NCBI RefSeq assembly: GCF_016767175.1 | Contig: NZ_CP068564.1 | Coordinates: 1,116,001 to 1,180,000, forward strand | DNA length: 64,000 nt | Origin: Keratinibaculum paraultunense | GTDB taxonomy: Bacteria > Bacillota > Clostridia > Tissierellales > Tepidimicrobiaceae | Direction of reading: 5' to 3' | Part shown: one piece after another, positions 17,669-26,236 of the stretch | How positions within the stretch are numbered: position 1 is the first letter of the stretch | Layout: every line of letters starts with the position of its first letter | Translations under genes and position numbers: made by a program | The notes under the pieces: model-generated | Seen by the model: only the letters and a program-made list of their open reading frames with translations | What the model was told of the DNA's origin: nothing | Databases searched by the model: none

Positions 17669-18150
17669 TGACTACCTCCTTTTACTTTTTTCTTTAATGC
17701 AGTCTCTACATTATGAGGAACAAAACAAGAAATATCTCCACCAAAAGTTGCAACTTCTTTAACTATACTTGAACTTAAATAAGTATACTTACCACTTGAC
17801 ACCATAAATATAGTTTCTATATCTGGCTTTAACTTTTTATTAGCCAGAGCCATTTGCATCTCATATTCAAAATCTGATACTGCTCTTAATCCTCTAACCA
17901 TTGTAGTACACCCTTTTTCTCTAGCATAATCTACCAGTAATCCAGAAAAAGTATCTACTTCTACATTGTCATAATTATTTAAAACTTCCTCCAATAATTC
18001 AACTCTCTCCTCTATAGTAAACATATTTTTTTTAGATTTGTTGTTTAGGACTGCTACTATAACTTTATCAAATTTTTTGGAACACCTATCTATTATGTCT
18101 AAGTGTCCATAAGTTACAGGATCAAAACTTCCAGGATATATTACAACCAT
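17665..18150 (-). CDS. coaD: Phosphopantetheine adenylyltransferase
   Basis: Catalyses the penultimate step of coenzyme A synthesis, pantetheine phosphate + ATP to dephospho-CoA. The 161-residue protein starts [20 protein letters not shown], carrying the nucleotidyltransferase TxGH motif, and ends with the [13 protein letters not shown] segment. I use the ATG 5 nt after GGGGGAG; a TTG six codons upstream lacks a suitable site. It overlaps or abuts rsmD upstream and the coiled-coil gene downstream. CoaBC, the earlier pathway enzyme, is at 37.6-38.8 kb. Confidence 0.96.
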   Translation of the reverse strand: MVVIYPGSFDPVTYGHLDIIDRCSKKFDKVIVAVLNNKSKKNMFTIEERVELLEEVLNNYDNVEVDTFSGLLVDYAREKGCTTMVRGLRAVSDFEYEMQMALANKKLKPDIETIFMVSSGKYTYLSSSIVKEVATFGGDISCFVPHNVETALKKKVKGGSQ

Positions 18151-18164
18151 TTTTCTCCCCCTTA

Positions 18165-18716
18165 TCAATTATTTATATAAAAAGTTAAAGACTTATTACC
18201 ATAATTTCTATGGTCTATATTAGTAAACCCATATATTTTATCATCTAATATTAATTCTTTTTCATGCTCTATTATTATAATACCTTCTTTTTTTAAAATG
18301 TCCTTTTTATAAATATATTTAAGAATCTTTATACATAAATTTTGCCTATAAGGTGGATCCATAAATATATAGTCAAAAGATAAATTATTTTTAGATAGTA
18401 AATTTATACCTTTTTGAGCATTTGCTTTAATAACATTTGCCTTATCTTCTAATCCAGTATGAGCTAAATTTTCATTTATAACTTTTATACTCATTATAGA
18501 ATTATCAATAAAGTAAGCCTTCTGTGCACCCCTACTCAAAAATTCAATACCAATAGAACCAGAACCAGCATACAAATCTAAAACTATAGAATTTTTATCT
18601 ACGTCTCCTAAAATATTAAATAATGATTCTTTAATCCTATCTTCTGTAGGTCTAATATCCCTTCCTTTAGGAGCCTTTAATTTATAACCCTTTTTACTCC
18701 CTGATATTACTCTCAA
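18165..18716 (-). CDS. rsmD: 16S rRNA (guanine966-N2)-methyltransferase RsmD
   Basis: SAM-dependent methyltransferase for G966 in 16S rRNA. The 183-residue protein has the SAM-binding loop [19 protein letters not shown] near residue 43 and the catalytic MDPPY motif near 117, and starts with the family-typical [18 protein letters not shown]. It is directly followed by coaD, the usual pairing (B. subtilis ylbH-ylbI). Confidence 0.94.
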   Translation of the reverse strand: MRVISGSKKGYKLKAPKGRDIRPTEDRIKESLFNILGDVDKNSIVLDLYAGSGSIGIEFLSRGAQKAYFIDNSIMSIKVINENLAHTGLEDKANVIKANAQKGINLLSKNNLSFDYIFMDPPYRQNLCIKILKYIYKKDILKKEGIIIIEHEKELILDDKIYGFTNIDHRNYGNKSLTFYINN

Positions 18717-18773
18717 TAAATCATCCCACCTTCATGAAATATATTTTATCATATTTTAATAATTTTAATAGAA

Positions 18774-20822
18774 TTAATTTAAAATTAAATTTTCTAATCT
18801 ATCTCCAAACATATTTATTATCTTCTGTCTTAATAAAAAATGTTCTTCATCTATTAGTAAGTAATCTCTATCTAGTATTTCTTTGGCTTTTTGTTGAGCT
18901 AATTTTAATATATCTATATCTGTAAATAAATTAGCAATTTTAAGATCCGGTAAACCATGCTGTTTAGTCCCAAAAAACTCACCAGGTCCTCTTAATTCCA
19001 AATCCTTTTCTGATATATAAAATCCATCATTAGATCTTTGAAGTATTCTCATCCGTTCTCTAGATATTCTACTATTACTTCCATTAATCAAAATACAATA
19101 GGATTGATATTTCCCTCTGCCTACTCTTCCTCGCAACTGATGTAATTGAGCCAAACCAAACCTTTCTGCATTATATATTACCATTATATTTGCATTAGGT
19201 ACATCAACTCCAACCTCTATAACAGTAGTTGATATCAAAACATCAATTTTTTTATTCTTAAATTGTTCCATGATATTGTCTTTTTCTTGGGATTGCATTT
19301 TACCGTGAAGAAGACCAACATTAAAATCCTTATATATGGTATCTTTAAAAGACATATATAATTCTTCTGCTGCCTTCACATTTAGTGTATCACTTTCTTC
19401 TATTAAAGGGCATACAATATAAGCCTGCCTTCCTTCAAGCAATTGTTTTTTTACAAACTTATTTACTCTTTCTATCATAGAGGTTCCTACTGCATAAGTT
19501 TCAATTGGTTTTCTGCCAGGAGGCATCTCATCTATTATAGAAATATCTAGATCTCCATACAATATTAAAGCTAAAGTTCTAGGTATCGGAGTAGCAGTCA
19601 TAACTAAAATATCTGGGCTGTTACCTTTCTGATTTAATATAGCCCGTTGTTTTACACCAAATCTATGTTGTTCATCAGTGATAGCTAATCCTAAATTATT
19701 AAACTCTACATGCTCTTGGATTATAGCATGAGTTCCTATTAAAACATGGATGTTCCCATTTTTTAAATCTTCAAGAACTTGTTCCTTTTTCTTACTAGAT
19801 AAGGAACCAATTAAAAGTTCACAATTAATATCATACTCCGAAAATAAATTGGAAATAGACTCATAATGTTGTTGAGCTAATATTTCTGTGGGGACCATAA
19901 GCACTGATTGATACCCTGATTTATAAGCTTTAAACATTGCTAATACTGCAACTATAGTCTTTCCAGAACCTACATCTCCTTGAATTAATCTATTCATTTG
20001 CTTGTTATCTTCCATATCCTTTTCTATCTCCTTAAACACTCTCTTTTGAGCAGAAGTAAGTTTAAAAGGTAATTTATCAATAAAACGATATACTTCGTCT
20101 GAAGGGGAAAATTGTATTCCTCTATTTATATCATTGGACCTATTTTTAATTAAAAATAATCCTAATTGTAAAGTAAGCAATTCTTCAAATACTAATCGGC
20201 GTCGTGCTTTTAAATAACTATTTTTATCCATTGGAAAATGAATATTTTTAATTGCCTCTTTGATTGGCATTAAATTTAACTCTGTTCTTAAATAGTCAGG
20301 AAGTACTTCTGGTAACTTATTTGAATACTCTTTTATTGCATTATGCATTATTCTTATCATTTCATTATTACTCAATCCTTTAGTTAAAGAATATATAGGC
20401 ATAATAGTACCTATTCTATTTCTGTTTCCTTTCCCTTTTTCAAATACTGGATTAGTTATTTGAATTTCATTACCAAATCGATTTATTTTACCATAAACCA
20501 CTATACTATCTCCTAAAGAAAGTTGTTTTAAGACATAATCTTGATTAAACCATACTAAAAAAGCCATACCTGTTTCATCTCGTACAGGTATTTTTACTAT
20601 GCTAAGATTTTTTCTAGGTTTTAACGTAGTAGGATATCCACATATTTTTACTCTTAAACTAACCTTTTCGCCTTCTTTACACTGGGCAATATATTTAAAA
20701 TTAGTTCTATCTTCATATTCTCTAGGAACAAAATACAATAAATCTTCAATTGTATTGATATTTAATTTTTTCAATTTAGATGCTCTTTTAGGACCGACAC
20801 CTTTTATATACTGTATAGACAT
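18774..20822 (-). CDS. recG: ATP-dependent DNA helicase RecG
   Basis: Branch-migrating helicase that remodels stalled forks and Holliday junctions. Order over 682 residues: N-terminal helix-hairpin-helix and OB-fold wedge domain (about 1-150), then the helicase core with Walker A GDVGSGKTIVAV, PTEILAQQH, DEQHRFG, TATPIPRTLAL and the C-terminal QLRGRVGRG motif. Start ATG (MSIQYIKGVGPKRASKL) after AGGAGG. A terminator of the DAK2 gene lies just upstream, so recG probably has its own weak promoter or depends on read-through. Confidence 0.96.
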   Translation of the reverse strand: MSIQYIKGVGPKRASKLKKLNINTIEDLLYFVPREYEDRTNFKYIAQCKEGEKVSLRVKICGYPTTLKPRKNLSIVKIPVRDETGMAFLVWFNQDYVLKQLSLGDSIVVYGKINRFGNEIQITNPVFEKGKGNRNRIGTIMPIYSLTKGLSNNEMIRIMHNAIKEYSNKLPEVLPDYLRTELNLMPIKEAIKNIHFPMDKNSYLKARRRLVFEELLTLQLGLFLIKNRSNDINRGIQFSPSDEVYRFIDKLPFKLTSAQKRVFKEIEKDMEDNKQMNRLIQGDVGSGKTIVAVLAMFKAYKSGYQSVLMVPTEILAQQHYESISNLFSEYDINCELLIGSLSSKKKEQVLEDLKNGNIHVLIGTHAIIQEHVEFNNLGLAITDEQHRFGVKQRAILNQKGNSPDILVMTATPIPRTLALILYGDLDISIIDEMPPGRKPIETYAVGTSMIERVNKFVKKQLLEGRQAYIVCPLIEESDTLNVKAAEELYMSFKDTIYKDFNVGLLHGKMQSQEKDNIMEQFKNKKIDVLISTTVIEVGVDVPNANIMVIYNAERFGLAQLHQLRGRVGRGKYQSYCILINGSNSRISRERMRILQRSNDGFYISEKDLELRGPGEFFGTKQHGLPDLKIANLFTDIDILKLAQQKAKEILDRDYLLIDEEHFLLRQKIINMFGDRLENLILN

Positions 20823-20863
20823 ATATATAACCTCCTAATCCTAACTTATATAACTAATAAACC

Positions 20864-20897
20864 AAAAATCCCTACCAAATGATAGTAGGGATTTTTT
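20864..20897 (-). terminator. Terminator of the asp23-DAK2 operon
   Basis: Perfect 12-bp stem (20864-20875 with 20885-20896, 9-nt loop) with flanking A/T runs. Its upper arm reaches the DAK2 stop codon (20896-20898). It can also act on the plus strand. Confidence 0.8.
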
Positions 20898-22539
20898 ACT
20901 CAATTGAAAATATATAATAGTACAGTGGTTGACCACCAAATAATACTTCAATATCAAAATCTTCAAACTTTTTTTCAAGCTTTGTAGATAATTTTAGAGC
21001 ATCTTCTTCTTCTAATCCATTACCATAAAATATTGTTATAAGAGATGATTCATCATCAACCATCTTCTCCAATAATTCTAAAGCCACTTCTTCCACATCA
21101 TTGCCAATGGCAAGAATTTCATCCCCTGTAATTCCAATTATGTCATCTTTTTTTATTTCTACACCATTAATTTCTGTATCTCGAACAGCATAGGTAACTT
21201 GAGCTGTTTTAACATAAGAAATTGCTTCTTTCATATTTTTTAAATTTCTATCTATATCTGTTTCAGGGTTAAAAGCAATTAAAGCTGATACACCCTCTGG
21301 TATAGATTTAGTTGGCAATACATAAACATTTTTATTACTTAAATCCTTAGCTTGTTCTGCTGCCAAAATTATATTTCCATTATTAGGAAGTATTATTATA
21401 TTTTCAGCTTCTACTTCCTCTATAGCTTTTAATAAATCTTCAGTACTTGGATTCATAGTTTGTCCACCCGGTATAATATAATCTACATTTAAATCTTTAA
21501 ATACAGCATTTATTCCTTCACCCACTGAAACTGCTATTATACCATACTTTTTATTAGCAACTTTCGTTTTTTTACTATCTACTTGATTTACTTGTTCTTC
21601 ATCAACAATTAAATGACTATGTTGATATCTCATATTATCTATTTTTATATCATTTAATTCTCCTAGCTCAAGGGCTTTTTCTAATACCATCCCTGGATTA
21701 TTTGTATGAATATGCACTTTAATAAATCCTTCTCCACCTACAACTAATAATGAATCACCAAATTTAGCTAATTCTTCTCTAAATTGTTCATAATCCTTAT
21801 AATATGTGTTTATTATAAATTCTGTACAGTAACCATATTTAATATCTGCAGTCTCAATATCACGAGAAATATGAACAGGTCTTTTTATAGATGATTCAAT
21901 AAATTCCAATTCAATTTCTTCACCAGTTGTAATAGCATTATAAGCACCTGTCAATGCACACATTAAACCTTTTCCACCAGCATCTACTACCCCAGCTTGC
22001 TTCAATACTGGTAACATTTCAGGAGTTTTATTTAATACATAGTTCCCATACTCTATTATCTTGTACAAAAAATTAATCACATCATCTTCTTCACTAGCTA
22101 TTTTTAATGCATATTCTGCACATCCCCTTGCTACGGTAAGTATAGTTCCTTCTGTTGGTTTCATTACCGCTTTATATGCAGTATCTGATGCTAACTTCAA
22201 TGCATTTGCTAAATCTACAGTATCAATATTTTCTTTATCCTCTAATCCATTAGCAAATCCTCTAAGAAGTTGTGAAAGTATAACTCCTGAATTTCCCCTT
22301 GCTCCCATTAAAGAACCATTACTTGCTGCCATAGCTACTTTCCCAGCATTATATTCGTTTAAATTTAATATCTGTTTAACAGCCGATTTCATAGTCAATG
22401 ACATATTTGTACCAGTATCTCCATCAGGAACTGGGAATACATTTAATGCGTTTATTTCCTCTTTATTTGCATCTAAATATTGTGCAGCACCTATAAATGC
22501 TTTCTTTAGCATAACGCCATCCACATTTTTAACCTTCAA
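20896..22539 (-). CDS. DAK2-domain fatty acid kinase catalytic subunit-like protein (YloV/FakA)
   Basis: A 547-residue member of the YloV/FakA family. The N-terminal DAK2 domain contains the nucleotide-binding NVFPVPDGDTGTNMSLT stretch near residue 29 and the NGSLMGARGNSGVILSQ segment near 80; the C-terminal half is DegV-related. In Staphylococcus, FakA phosphorylates fatty acids delivered by a FakB protein; no fakB is in this window. It follows an Asp23 gene with the usual yloU-yloV pairing. Cellular location is predicted cytosolic. Confidence 0.88.
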   Translation of the reverse strand: MKVKNVDGVMLKKAFIGAAQYLDANKEEINALNVFPVPDGDTGTNMSLTMKSAVKQILNLNEYNAGKVAMAASNGSLMGARGNSGVILSQLLRGFANGLEDKENIDTVDLANALKLASDTAYKAVMKPTEGTILTVARGCAEYALKIASEEDDVINFLYKIIEYGNYVLNKTPEMLPVLKQAGVVDAGGKGLMCALTGAYNAITTGEEIELEFIESSIKRPVHISRDIETADIKYGYCTEFIINTYYKDYEQFREELAKFGDSLLVVGGEGFIKVHIHTNNPGMVLEKALELGELNDIKIDNMRYQHSHLIVDEEQVNQVDSKKTKVANKKYGIIAVSVGEGINAVFKDLNVDYIIPGGQTMNPSTEDLLKAIEEVEAENIIILPNNGNIILAAEQAKDLSNKNVYVLPTKSIPEGVSALIAFNPETDIDRNLKNMKEAISYVKTAQVTYAVRDTEINGVEIKKDDIIGITGDEILAIGNDVEEVALELLEKMVDDESSLITIFYGNGLEEEDALKLSTKLEKKFEDFDIEVLFGGQPLYYYIFSIE

Positions 22540-22557
22540 TTATAGTACCTCCTTAAA

Positions 22558-22914
22558 CTACTTTTCAACTCTGATCCCTTGAACAAATACATTTACTTTA
22601 GTTACTTTAAGACCTGTAAGATTTTCTATGTTGAACTTTACTTTTTCTATTATATTTTGTGCTACTACAGATATCCTTACTCCATACTCTAATATAACAT
22701 GTAAATCCACTTCTACTTCATCGTTCTTCGTATATACCTTTACTCCTTTTGCTAGATTTTCCCATTTTAGTAATTCAAAAAAACCATCAGTTGCATTTTT
22801 GCTAGCCATTCCAACAATACCATAACTTTCCATAGCTGAAAGTCCTGCTATTGTAGCAATAACACTATCCTCTATAGTAATATAACCATACTCACTTTTT
22901 GTCTTTGCTGGCAT
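22558..22914 (-). CDS. Asp23/Gls24 family protein (YloU)
   Basis: A 118-residue Asp23/Gls24-family protein without membrane segment. The ITIEDSVIATIAGLSAMESYGIVGM start and the VDLHVILEYGVRISVVAQNI middle are family hallmarks. Relatives are envelope-stress or membrane-anchored scaffold proteins; the direct coupling to a FakA-type gene suggests a lipid-related role, but this is not established. The first gene after a good promoter, and divergent overall from rpmB as in B. subtilis apart from the inserted dehydrogenase gene. Confidence 0.9.
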   Translation of the reverse strand: MPAKTKSEYGYITIEDSVIATIAGLSAMESYGIVGMASKNATDGFFELLKWENLAKGVKVYTKNDEVEVDLHVILEYGVRISVVAQNIIEKVKFNIENLTGLKVTKVNVFVQGIRVEK

Positions 22915-22955
22915 AAAATATCGCCTCCCTATTTAAATAAATACTTTATGCATAC

Positions 22956-22984
22956 ATTTTACCTTATAATAATAAATAGTTCAA
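22956..22984 (-). promoter_or_regulatory. Sigma-A-type promoter of the asp23-DAK2 operon
   Basis: TTGAAC (22979-22984), 17-nt spacer, TAAAAT (22956-22961) on the minus strand, about 40 bases before the Asp23 start. Confidence 0.65.
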
Positions 22985-23042
22985 CTAATTCTATAAACTA
23001 GATAATAAAAAAGTATTGTATAAATTACTATAAAAATAGATA

Positions 23043-23984
23043 TTACTGATCTTCACGATCTCTACAAATGAAATATTTTAAAACTTCATTTCTTCTATTT
23101 TTTGTTCTTTCTATAATATCGTCATCCCATTCATAGAAACCTTTTTTACTTTTTATTCCAAGTTCGTTTTTTTCAACCTTCTCTTTCATAAGGTATGAAG
23201 GTTCTTTTGAATCACATAAATCTTCAAATAAATATTCAGATATATTATAAAATATATCTAATCCTCCCATATCAGCAGATTTTATAGGACCTGTTATTGG
23301 AAGTCTCCTCCCAAATCCATATTCAACAGCTTTATCAACTTCTTCTATCTTTGCCCATCCTTTCTCTACTATATATAGTGCTTCTCTTAATAATGCTAAC
23401 TGAAGCCTATTTCCTATAAACCCTAAACATTCTTTCTCCATTCTAACAGGAACCTTACCTAATTTTTCAATAAATTTAGTAATTATATCCATTGTTTCAG
23501 ATGATGTTTTTTCTCCTGGTACAATTTCAACCAAAGGTATTAGCTGTGGTGGATTCCAAAAATGTGCTACAACTATTCTTTCTGGATTTTTAGTATGTAA
23601 TGCTATATCTGTTGGACTAAGTCCTGATGTAGTTGACGCAAGAATAACATTTCTGTCACATATTTCATCCATTTCTTTGTATACTTTCTGCTTTATGTTA
23701 ATATCTTCTGCTATTGCTTCTATGACAATATCTGCATCTTGTATGTTTTCTTTTATAGTTTTAAATCCTTTGATTCTACTAACAATTTCTTTTGCTTCAT
23801 TTTCATCAATTACCTTCTCATTTACTAAATCTTCTAAATTATTTTTTATACTGTTAAAACCCCTATCTAAACTAGCATCACTTCGCCCAAACATATTTAC
23901 ATTATATCCTTTTTGAGCACAAAGCTGTGCAATTCCATGCCCAATAGTTCCTGTTCCTAAAACTGCAACATTTTTAATATTCAT
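23043..23984 (-). CDS. 3-hydroxyacyl-CoA dehydrogenase family protein
   Basis: An NAD-dependent dehydrogenase of 313 residues. The N-terminal Rossmann fold has VLGTGTIGHGIAQ; the catalytic His is in AHFWNPPQLIPLVEIVPG near residue 141, followed by GFIGNRLQLALLREA and a C-terminal helical domain with KSKKGFYEW. The HFWNPPxLIPLVE form is closer to carnitine/gulonate-type dehydrogenases and lambda-crystallin than to the HFFNP of butyryl-pathway Hbd, so the substrate is uncertain. It stands alone without thiolase, crotonase or acyl-CoA dehydrogenase neighbours, in a place usually occupied by nothing between rpmB and yloU. Confidence 0.82.
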   Translation of the reverse strand: MNIKNVAVLGTGTIGHGIAQLCAQKGYNVNMFGRSDASLDRGFNSIKNNLEDLVNEKVIDENEAKEIVSRIKGFKTIKENIQDADIVIEAIAEDINIKQKVYKEMDEICDRNVILASTTSGLSPTDIALHTKNPERIVVAHFWNPPQLIPLVEIVPGEKTSSETMDIITKFIEKLGKVPVRMEKECLGFIGNRLQLALLREALYIVEKGWAKIEEVDKAVEYGFGRRLPITGPIKSADMGGLDIFYNISEYLFEDLCDSKEPSYLMKEKVEKNELGIKSKKGFYEWDDDIIERTKNRRNEVLKYFICRDREDQ

Positions 23985-24115
23985 ATTACTTAGCCCTCCT
24001 ATAATACTATATAATATTGTCTACTTGCATTTTATATATTATATTAATCATATCATATAAAATTATTCTTTTTTATTTTTATTTACAATTATTTTATAAT
24101 AACTGCAATTTTAGT

Positions 24116-24145
24116 TGCATTCTGTTTATTAATTATGTTAAAATA
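24116..24145 (+). promoter_or_regulatory. Probable rpmB promoter
   Basis: TTGCAT (24116-24121), 18-nt spacer, TAAAAT (24140-24145), with a TATAAT immediately after. It precedes rpmB by about 75 bases, the leader being almost pure A/T. Confidence 0.5.
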
Positions 24146-24219
24146 TAATATATTATTTATTATTTTACTCTAAATAAAAAATATACTGCAATTTTTTTTA
24201 TAATTAAGGAGGTGTTCAT

Positions 24220-24411
24220 GTGGCTAAAAGATGTGATATATGTGGAAAAGGAAAATTATATGGAAATAAAATAAGTTTCTCAAATAAAAAAAATAATAGA
24301 AGTTGGTCCCCCAATATTAGAAAAGTTAGAGCTGTAGTAAATGGCACTACAAAAAGAATAAATGTTTGTACTAGATGCTTACGATCTGGGTATGTGGATA
24401 GAGCACTATAA
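24220..24411 (+). CDS. rpmB: 50S ribosomal protein L28
   Basis: A 63-residue L28 protein of the large subunit. The start AKRCDICGKGKLYGNK and the later INVCTRCLRSG place four Cys in two CxxC pairs, the zinc-binding form. The initiator is a GTG at 24220-24222, 6 nt after AGGAGG; an ATG overlapping it (24218-24220) is in another frame and leads nowhere. Single-gene transcript ended by a bidirectional terminator. One of few plus-strand genes here. Confidence 0.95.
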   Translation: MAKRCDICGKGKLYGNKISFSNKKNNRSWSPNIRKVRAVVNGTTKRINVCTRCLRSGYVDRAL

Positions 24412-24456
24412 AAAATAAAGACTTCCATTTAATAGAAATGGAAGCCTTTATTTTAT
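24412..24456. terminator. Bidirectional terminator between rpmB and the small membrane gene
   Basis: AATAAAG and CTTCCATTT arms (24414-24430) pair with AAATGGAAG and CTTTATT (24436-24452), 5-nt loop, one internal A/C mismatch, and A/T runs on both sides. It starts right after the rpmB stop and contains the stop codon of the converging gene (24448-24450). Confidence 0.85.
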
Positions 24457-24630
24457 CCTTAATATCATCAATCCCAATATTATTAACACTACACCTATTA
24501 TAATTAGCAATCCTTCTATAGAAATCATATTTATTACAATAAACAATCCTATAATACCTAAAATTATACCAATAATTTTTTTTATTTTATGTTGATACCT
24601 ATATTTGAATTTGTGCAAAAAACTTCTCAC
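24448..24630 (-). CDS. Small two-helix membrane protein, unknown
   Basis: A predicted 60-residue protein: a basic N-terminus (RSFLHKFKYRYQHKIKK) followed by two hydrophobic helices (IIGIILGIIGLFIVI and LLIIIGVVLIILGLMIL). GTG start 6 nt after GAGGTG; another GTG three codons earlier is inside that site. The size, positive-inside start and terminator at its end support a real gene, but I recognise no family with certainty. It converges on rpmB and follows the thiN operon terminator. Confidence 0.6.
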   Translation of the reverse strand: MRSFLHKFKYRYQHKIKKIIGIILGIIGLFIVINMISIEGLLIIIGVVLIILGLMILRIK

Positions 24631-24724
24631 TGGTAACACCTCAAATAATTAAACTTAATTTATCATATTCATGAATTTATATATTAGTTACAAAAAAATT
24701 GGAACAGTTAGATTATTCTAAAAT

Positions 24725-24773
24725 TAAACATGCTTAGAATTTTTCTTAAAAAAATCAATCCTAAGCATGTTTA
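24725..24773 (-). terminator. Long-loop hairpin after thiN
   Basis: 13-bp perfect inverted repeat (24725-24737 with 24761-24773) whose 23-nt loop can itself fold through ATTTTT/AAAAAT. It lies about 60 bases after the thiN stop and is the only candidate terminator for the thiT-thiN transcript. Confidence 0.55.
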
Positions 24774-24834
24774 TATTATTTTTTATTTAGAAAGTTAGAA
24801 TTTGTTATTCCCTAATATTCTCTAATTTAAAACT

Positions 24835-25470
24835 TTAATCTTTGGAAATACATACTAAGCACATTCCCTCATTAACTTTTATATATCCTTTTTCACTTAC
24901 TATATTATTACTAATGCCTAAGGTAGAACCAAATTCAATATAACTCTCATTTAATTCATATTCAAATCCTTTTAATGATATATTAATTCCTTCTTTTATC
25001 AACGGAATTATTGACACATAAAAACCTTCTTTTTTATCTAATATAAGTTCCTCGTCAACTAAATATATGGTGTTATTTTCATCTATAATTTTTCCCTTTA
25101 CCCCTTCATCATGTAGCTTTTTAAGCAACAATATATTAGCTAATGAATGATCTATTCTACTACCCAAAACCCCTACCAAAGTAATATCCTTAATACCTTT
25201 ATTCATTAAAAATTCCAAAGCCAATTCTGTATCTGTAGCATTCTTTTTTGTTGGAAATTTTTCTATTGGTACTTTACTTTTACGAATCACATTTAAAGTT
25301 TTAGGTAATATAGAATCCAAATCTCCAATTACTAAATTAGGTAAAATACCTGCCTCTATACAATAGTTACATCCTCCATCAGCACATAAAATAAAATCAA
25401 ATTCCCTTCCTATTTTTCTTAACCAATTAAAATTTTTTATATTCCCATTAGAAACTATCAATGCTTTCAT
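24835..25470 (-). CDS. thiN: Thiamine pyrophosphokinase
   Basis: Transfers pyrophosphate from ATP to thiamine to give TPP. The 211-residue protein has the active-site segments CADGGCNYC, LVIGDLDSI and KNATDTELALEFL, and the C-terminal beta domain with STLGISNNIV. It follows thiT by 15 bases, and both are under a TPP riboswitch, so scavenged thiamine is imported and activated by one transcription unit. No thiamine biosynthesis genes are present in this window. Confidence 0.93.
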   Translation of the reverse strand: MKALIVSNGNIKNFNWLRKIGREFDFILCADGGCNYCIEAGILPNLVIGDLDSILPKTLNVIRKSKVPIEKFPTKKNATDTELALEFLMNKGIKDITLVGVLGSRIDHSLANILLLKKLHDEGVKGKIIDENNTIYLVDEELILDKKEGFYVSIIPLIKEGINISLKGFEYELNESYIEFGSTLGISNNIVSEKGYIKVNEGMCLVCISKD

Positions 25471-25485
25471 TTTATTTAATTTCCT

Positions 25486-26025
25486 CTACTTTTCTATTTT
25501 ACTCAATGGCTTCCATATTAGGGATAATATAATAGATGATATTATAAACTCTGGAACTAAATAACTAGATTGATATATCAAAGAATAAATCCAAGGATTT
25601 TGATTCCCTGCATATTCACTAAAAAAGATTACTCCTGCTAAAAGATGACAAATAAATCTTCCGCCAATTGCTAATAGTACAGATAAAACTATATTAAAAT
25701 AATCTTTAGGGCTATCTACTTCTTTAGAAATAGAGGAAATTCCTGCTAATCCTAATAGTCCAAATGCAATTGGATATTCCAATATAGCTTGTGCAGGACT
25801 AAAAAACCATCCTCCTAATATTAGTTTAAGTATGCCAAAAACAGCTCCAGTTACCATACCTGGTCTTACACCCCATCTCATAGCAAATAATAATATAGGA
25901 ATCATACTACCTGCTGTAACTGCACCTCCCTGCGGTGCTTCATACAATTTTATTCTACTTAATAAGTACGCTAAAGCAATCATGATTCCAGCTTCTACTA
26001 TCATTTTAGTATTCCACTTTTTCAT
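25486..26025 (-). CDS. thiT: ECF-type thiamine transporter S component ThiT
   Basis: Substrate-binding membrane component of an energy-coupling-factor thiamine importer; it needs the general EcfA/EcfA'/EcfT module encoded elsewhere. 179 residues with about six hydrophobic helices; the characteristic FAMRWGVRPGMVTGAVFGI loop and the LEYPIAFGLLGLAG and GGRFICHLLAGVIFF segments are present. ATG start after AAGGAGGGG. It is the first gene after the TPP riboswitch. Confidence 0.93.
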   Translation of the reverse strand: MKKWNTKMIVEAGIMIALAYLLSRIKLYEAPQGGAVTAGSMIPILLFAMRWGVRPGMVTGAVFGILKLILGGWFFSPAQAILEYPIAFGLLGLAGISSISKEVDSPKDYFNIVLSVLLAIGGRFICHLLAGVIFFSEYAGNQNPWIYSLIYQSSYLVPEFIISSIILSLIWKPLSKIEK

Positions 26026-26052
26026 TTATTTCCCCTCCTTATAAATAGTAAA

Positions 26053-26079
26053 ACCCATTACCTGAATTCGGTAATGGGT
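26053..26079 (-). terminator. Riboswitch expression-platform hairpin
   Basis: 10-bp perfect stem (26053-26062 with 26070-26079, 7-nt loop) followed by TTTTA, placed between the TPP aptamer and the thiT ribosome binding site. It can terminate transcription when TPP is bound. Confidence 0.75.
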
Positions 26080-26098
26080 AAATAAGCGATTAATTTAC

Positions 26099-26185
26099 AC
26101 TTTCCTACGCTAGAATTACCTAGTTCAGGTTTAAAGGGTCGGAATATATTTCCCTCTCAGCCTATTGGCTCCCCTAGTGTTAACA
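26099..26185 (-). promoter_or_regulatory. TPP riboswitch (THI element)
   Basis: The minus-strand RNA contains the conserved landmarks in order: ACACUAGGGGAGCC, GGCUGAGAGGG, GACCCUUU, AACCUGA, and the closing CUAGCGUAGGAAAGUG. TPP binding would favour the downstream terminator hairpin and reduce thiT-thiN transcription. Confidence 0.95.
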
Positions 26186-26206
26186 CCATATACAGTTGTT
26201 AAATAC

Positions 26207-26234
26207 ATTATAACATATATATGTTATATTTCAA
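26207..26234 (-). promoter_or_regulatory. Promoter of the thiT-thiN operon with embedded palindrome
   Basis: TTGAAA (26229-26234), 16-nt spacer, TATAAT (26207-26212) on the minus strand. A perfect 20-bp palindrome (26209-26228) fills the spacer and overlaps the -10 box. It starts at the rpe stop codon. Confidence 0.65.
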
Positions 26235-26236
26235 AA

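Noticed and set aside
22061-22582. Plus-strand frame of 173 codons opposite the DAK2 gene
   Set aside because: Mirror of a well-conserved coding region; composition is typical of an antisense frame.
24218-24220. ATG overlapping the rpmB start
   Set aside because: It opens a different frame; the L28 protein is encoded from the GTG at 24220.
24725-24773. 13-bp inverted repeat as a miniature transposable element
   Set aside because: No target-site duplication or second copy seen; placement after thiN fits a terminator.
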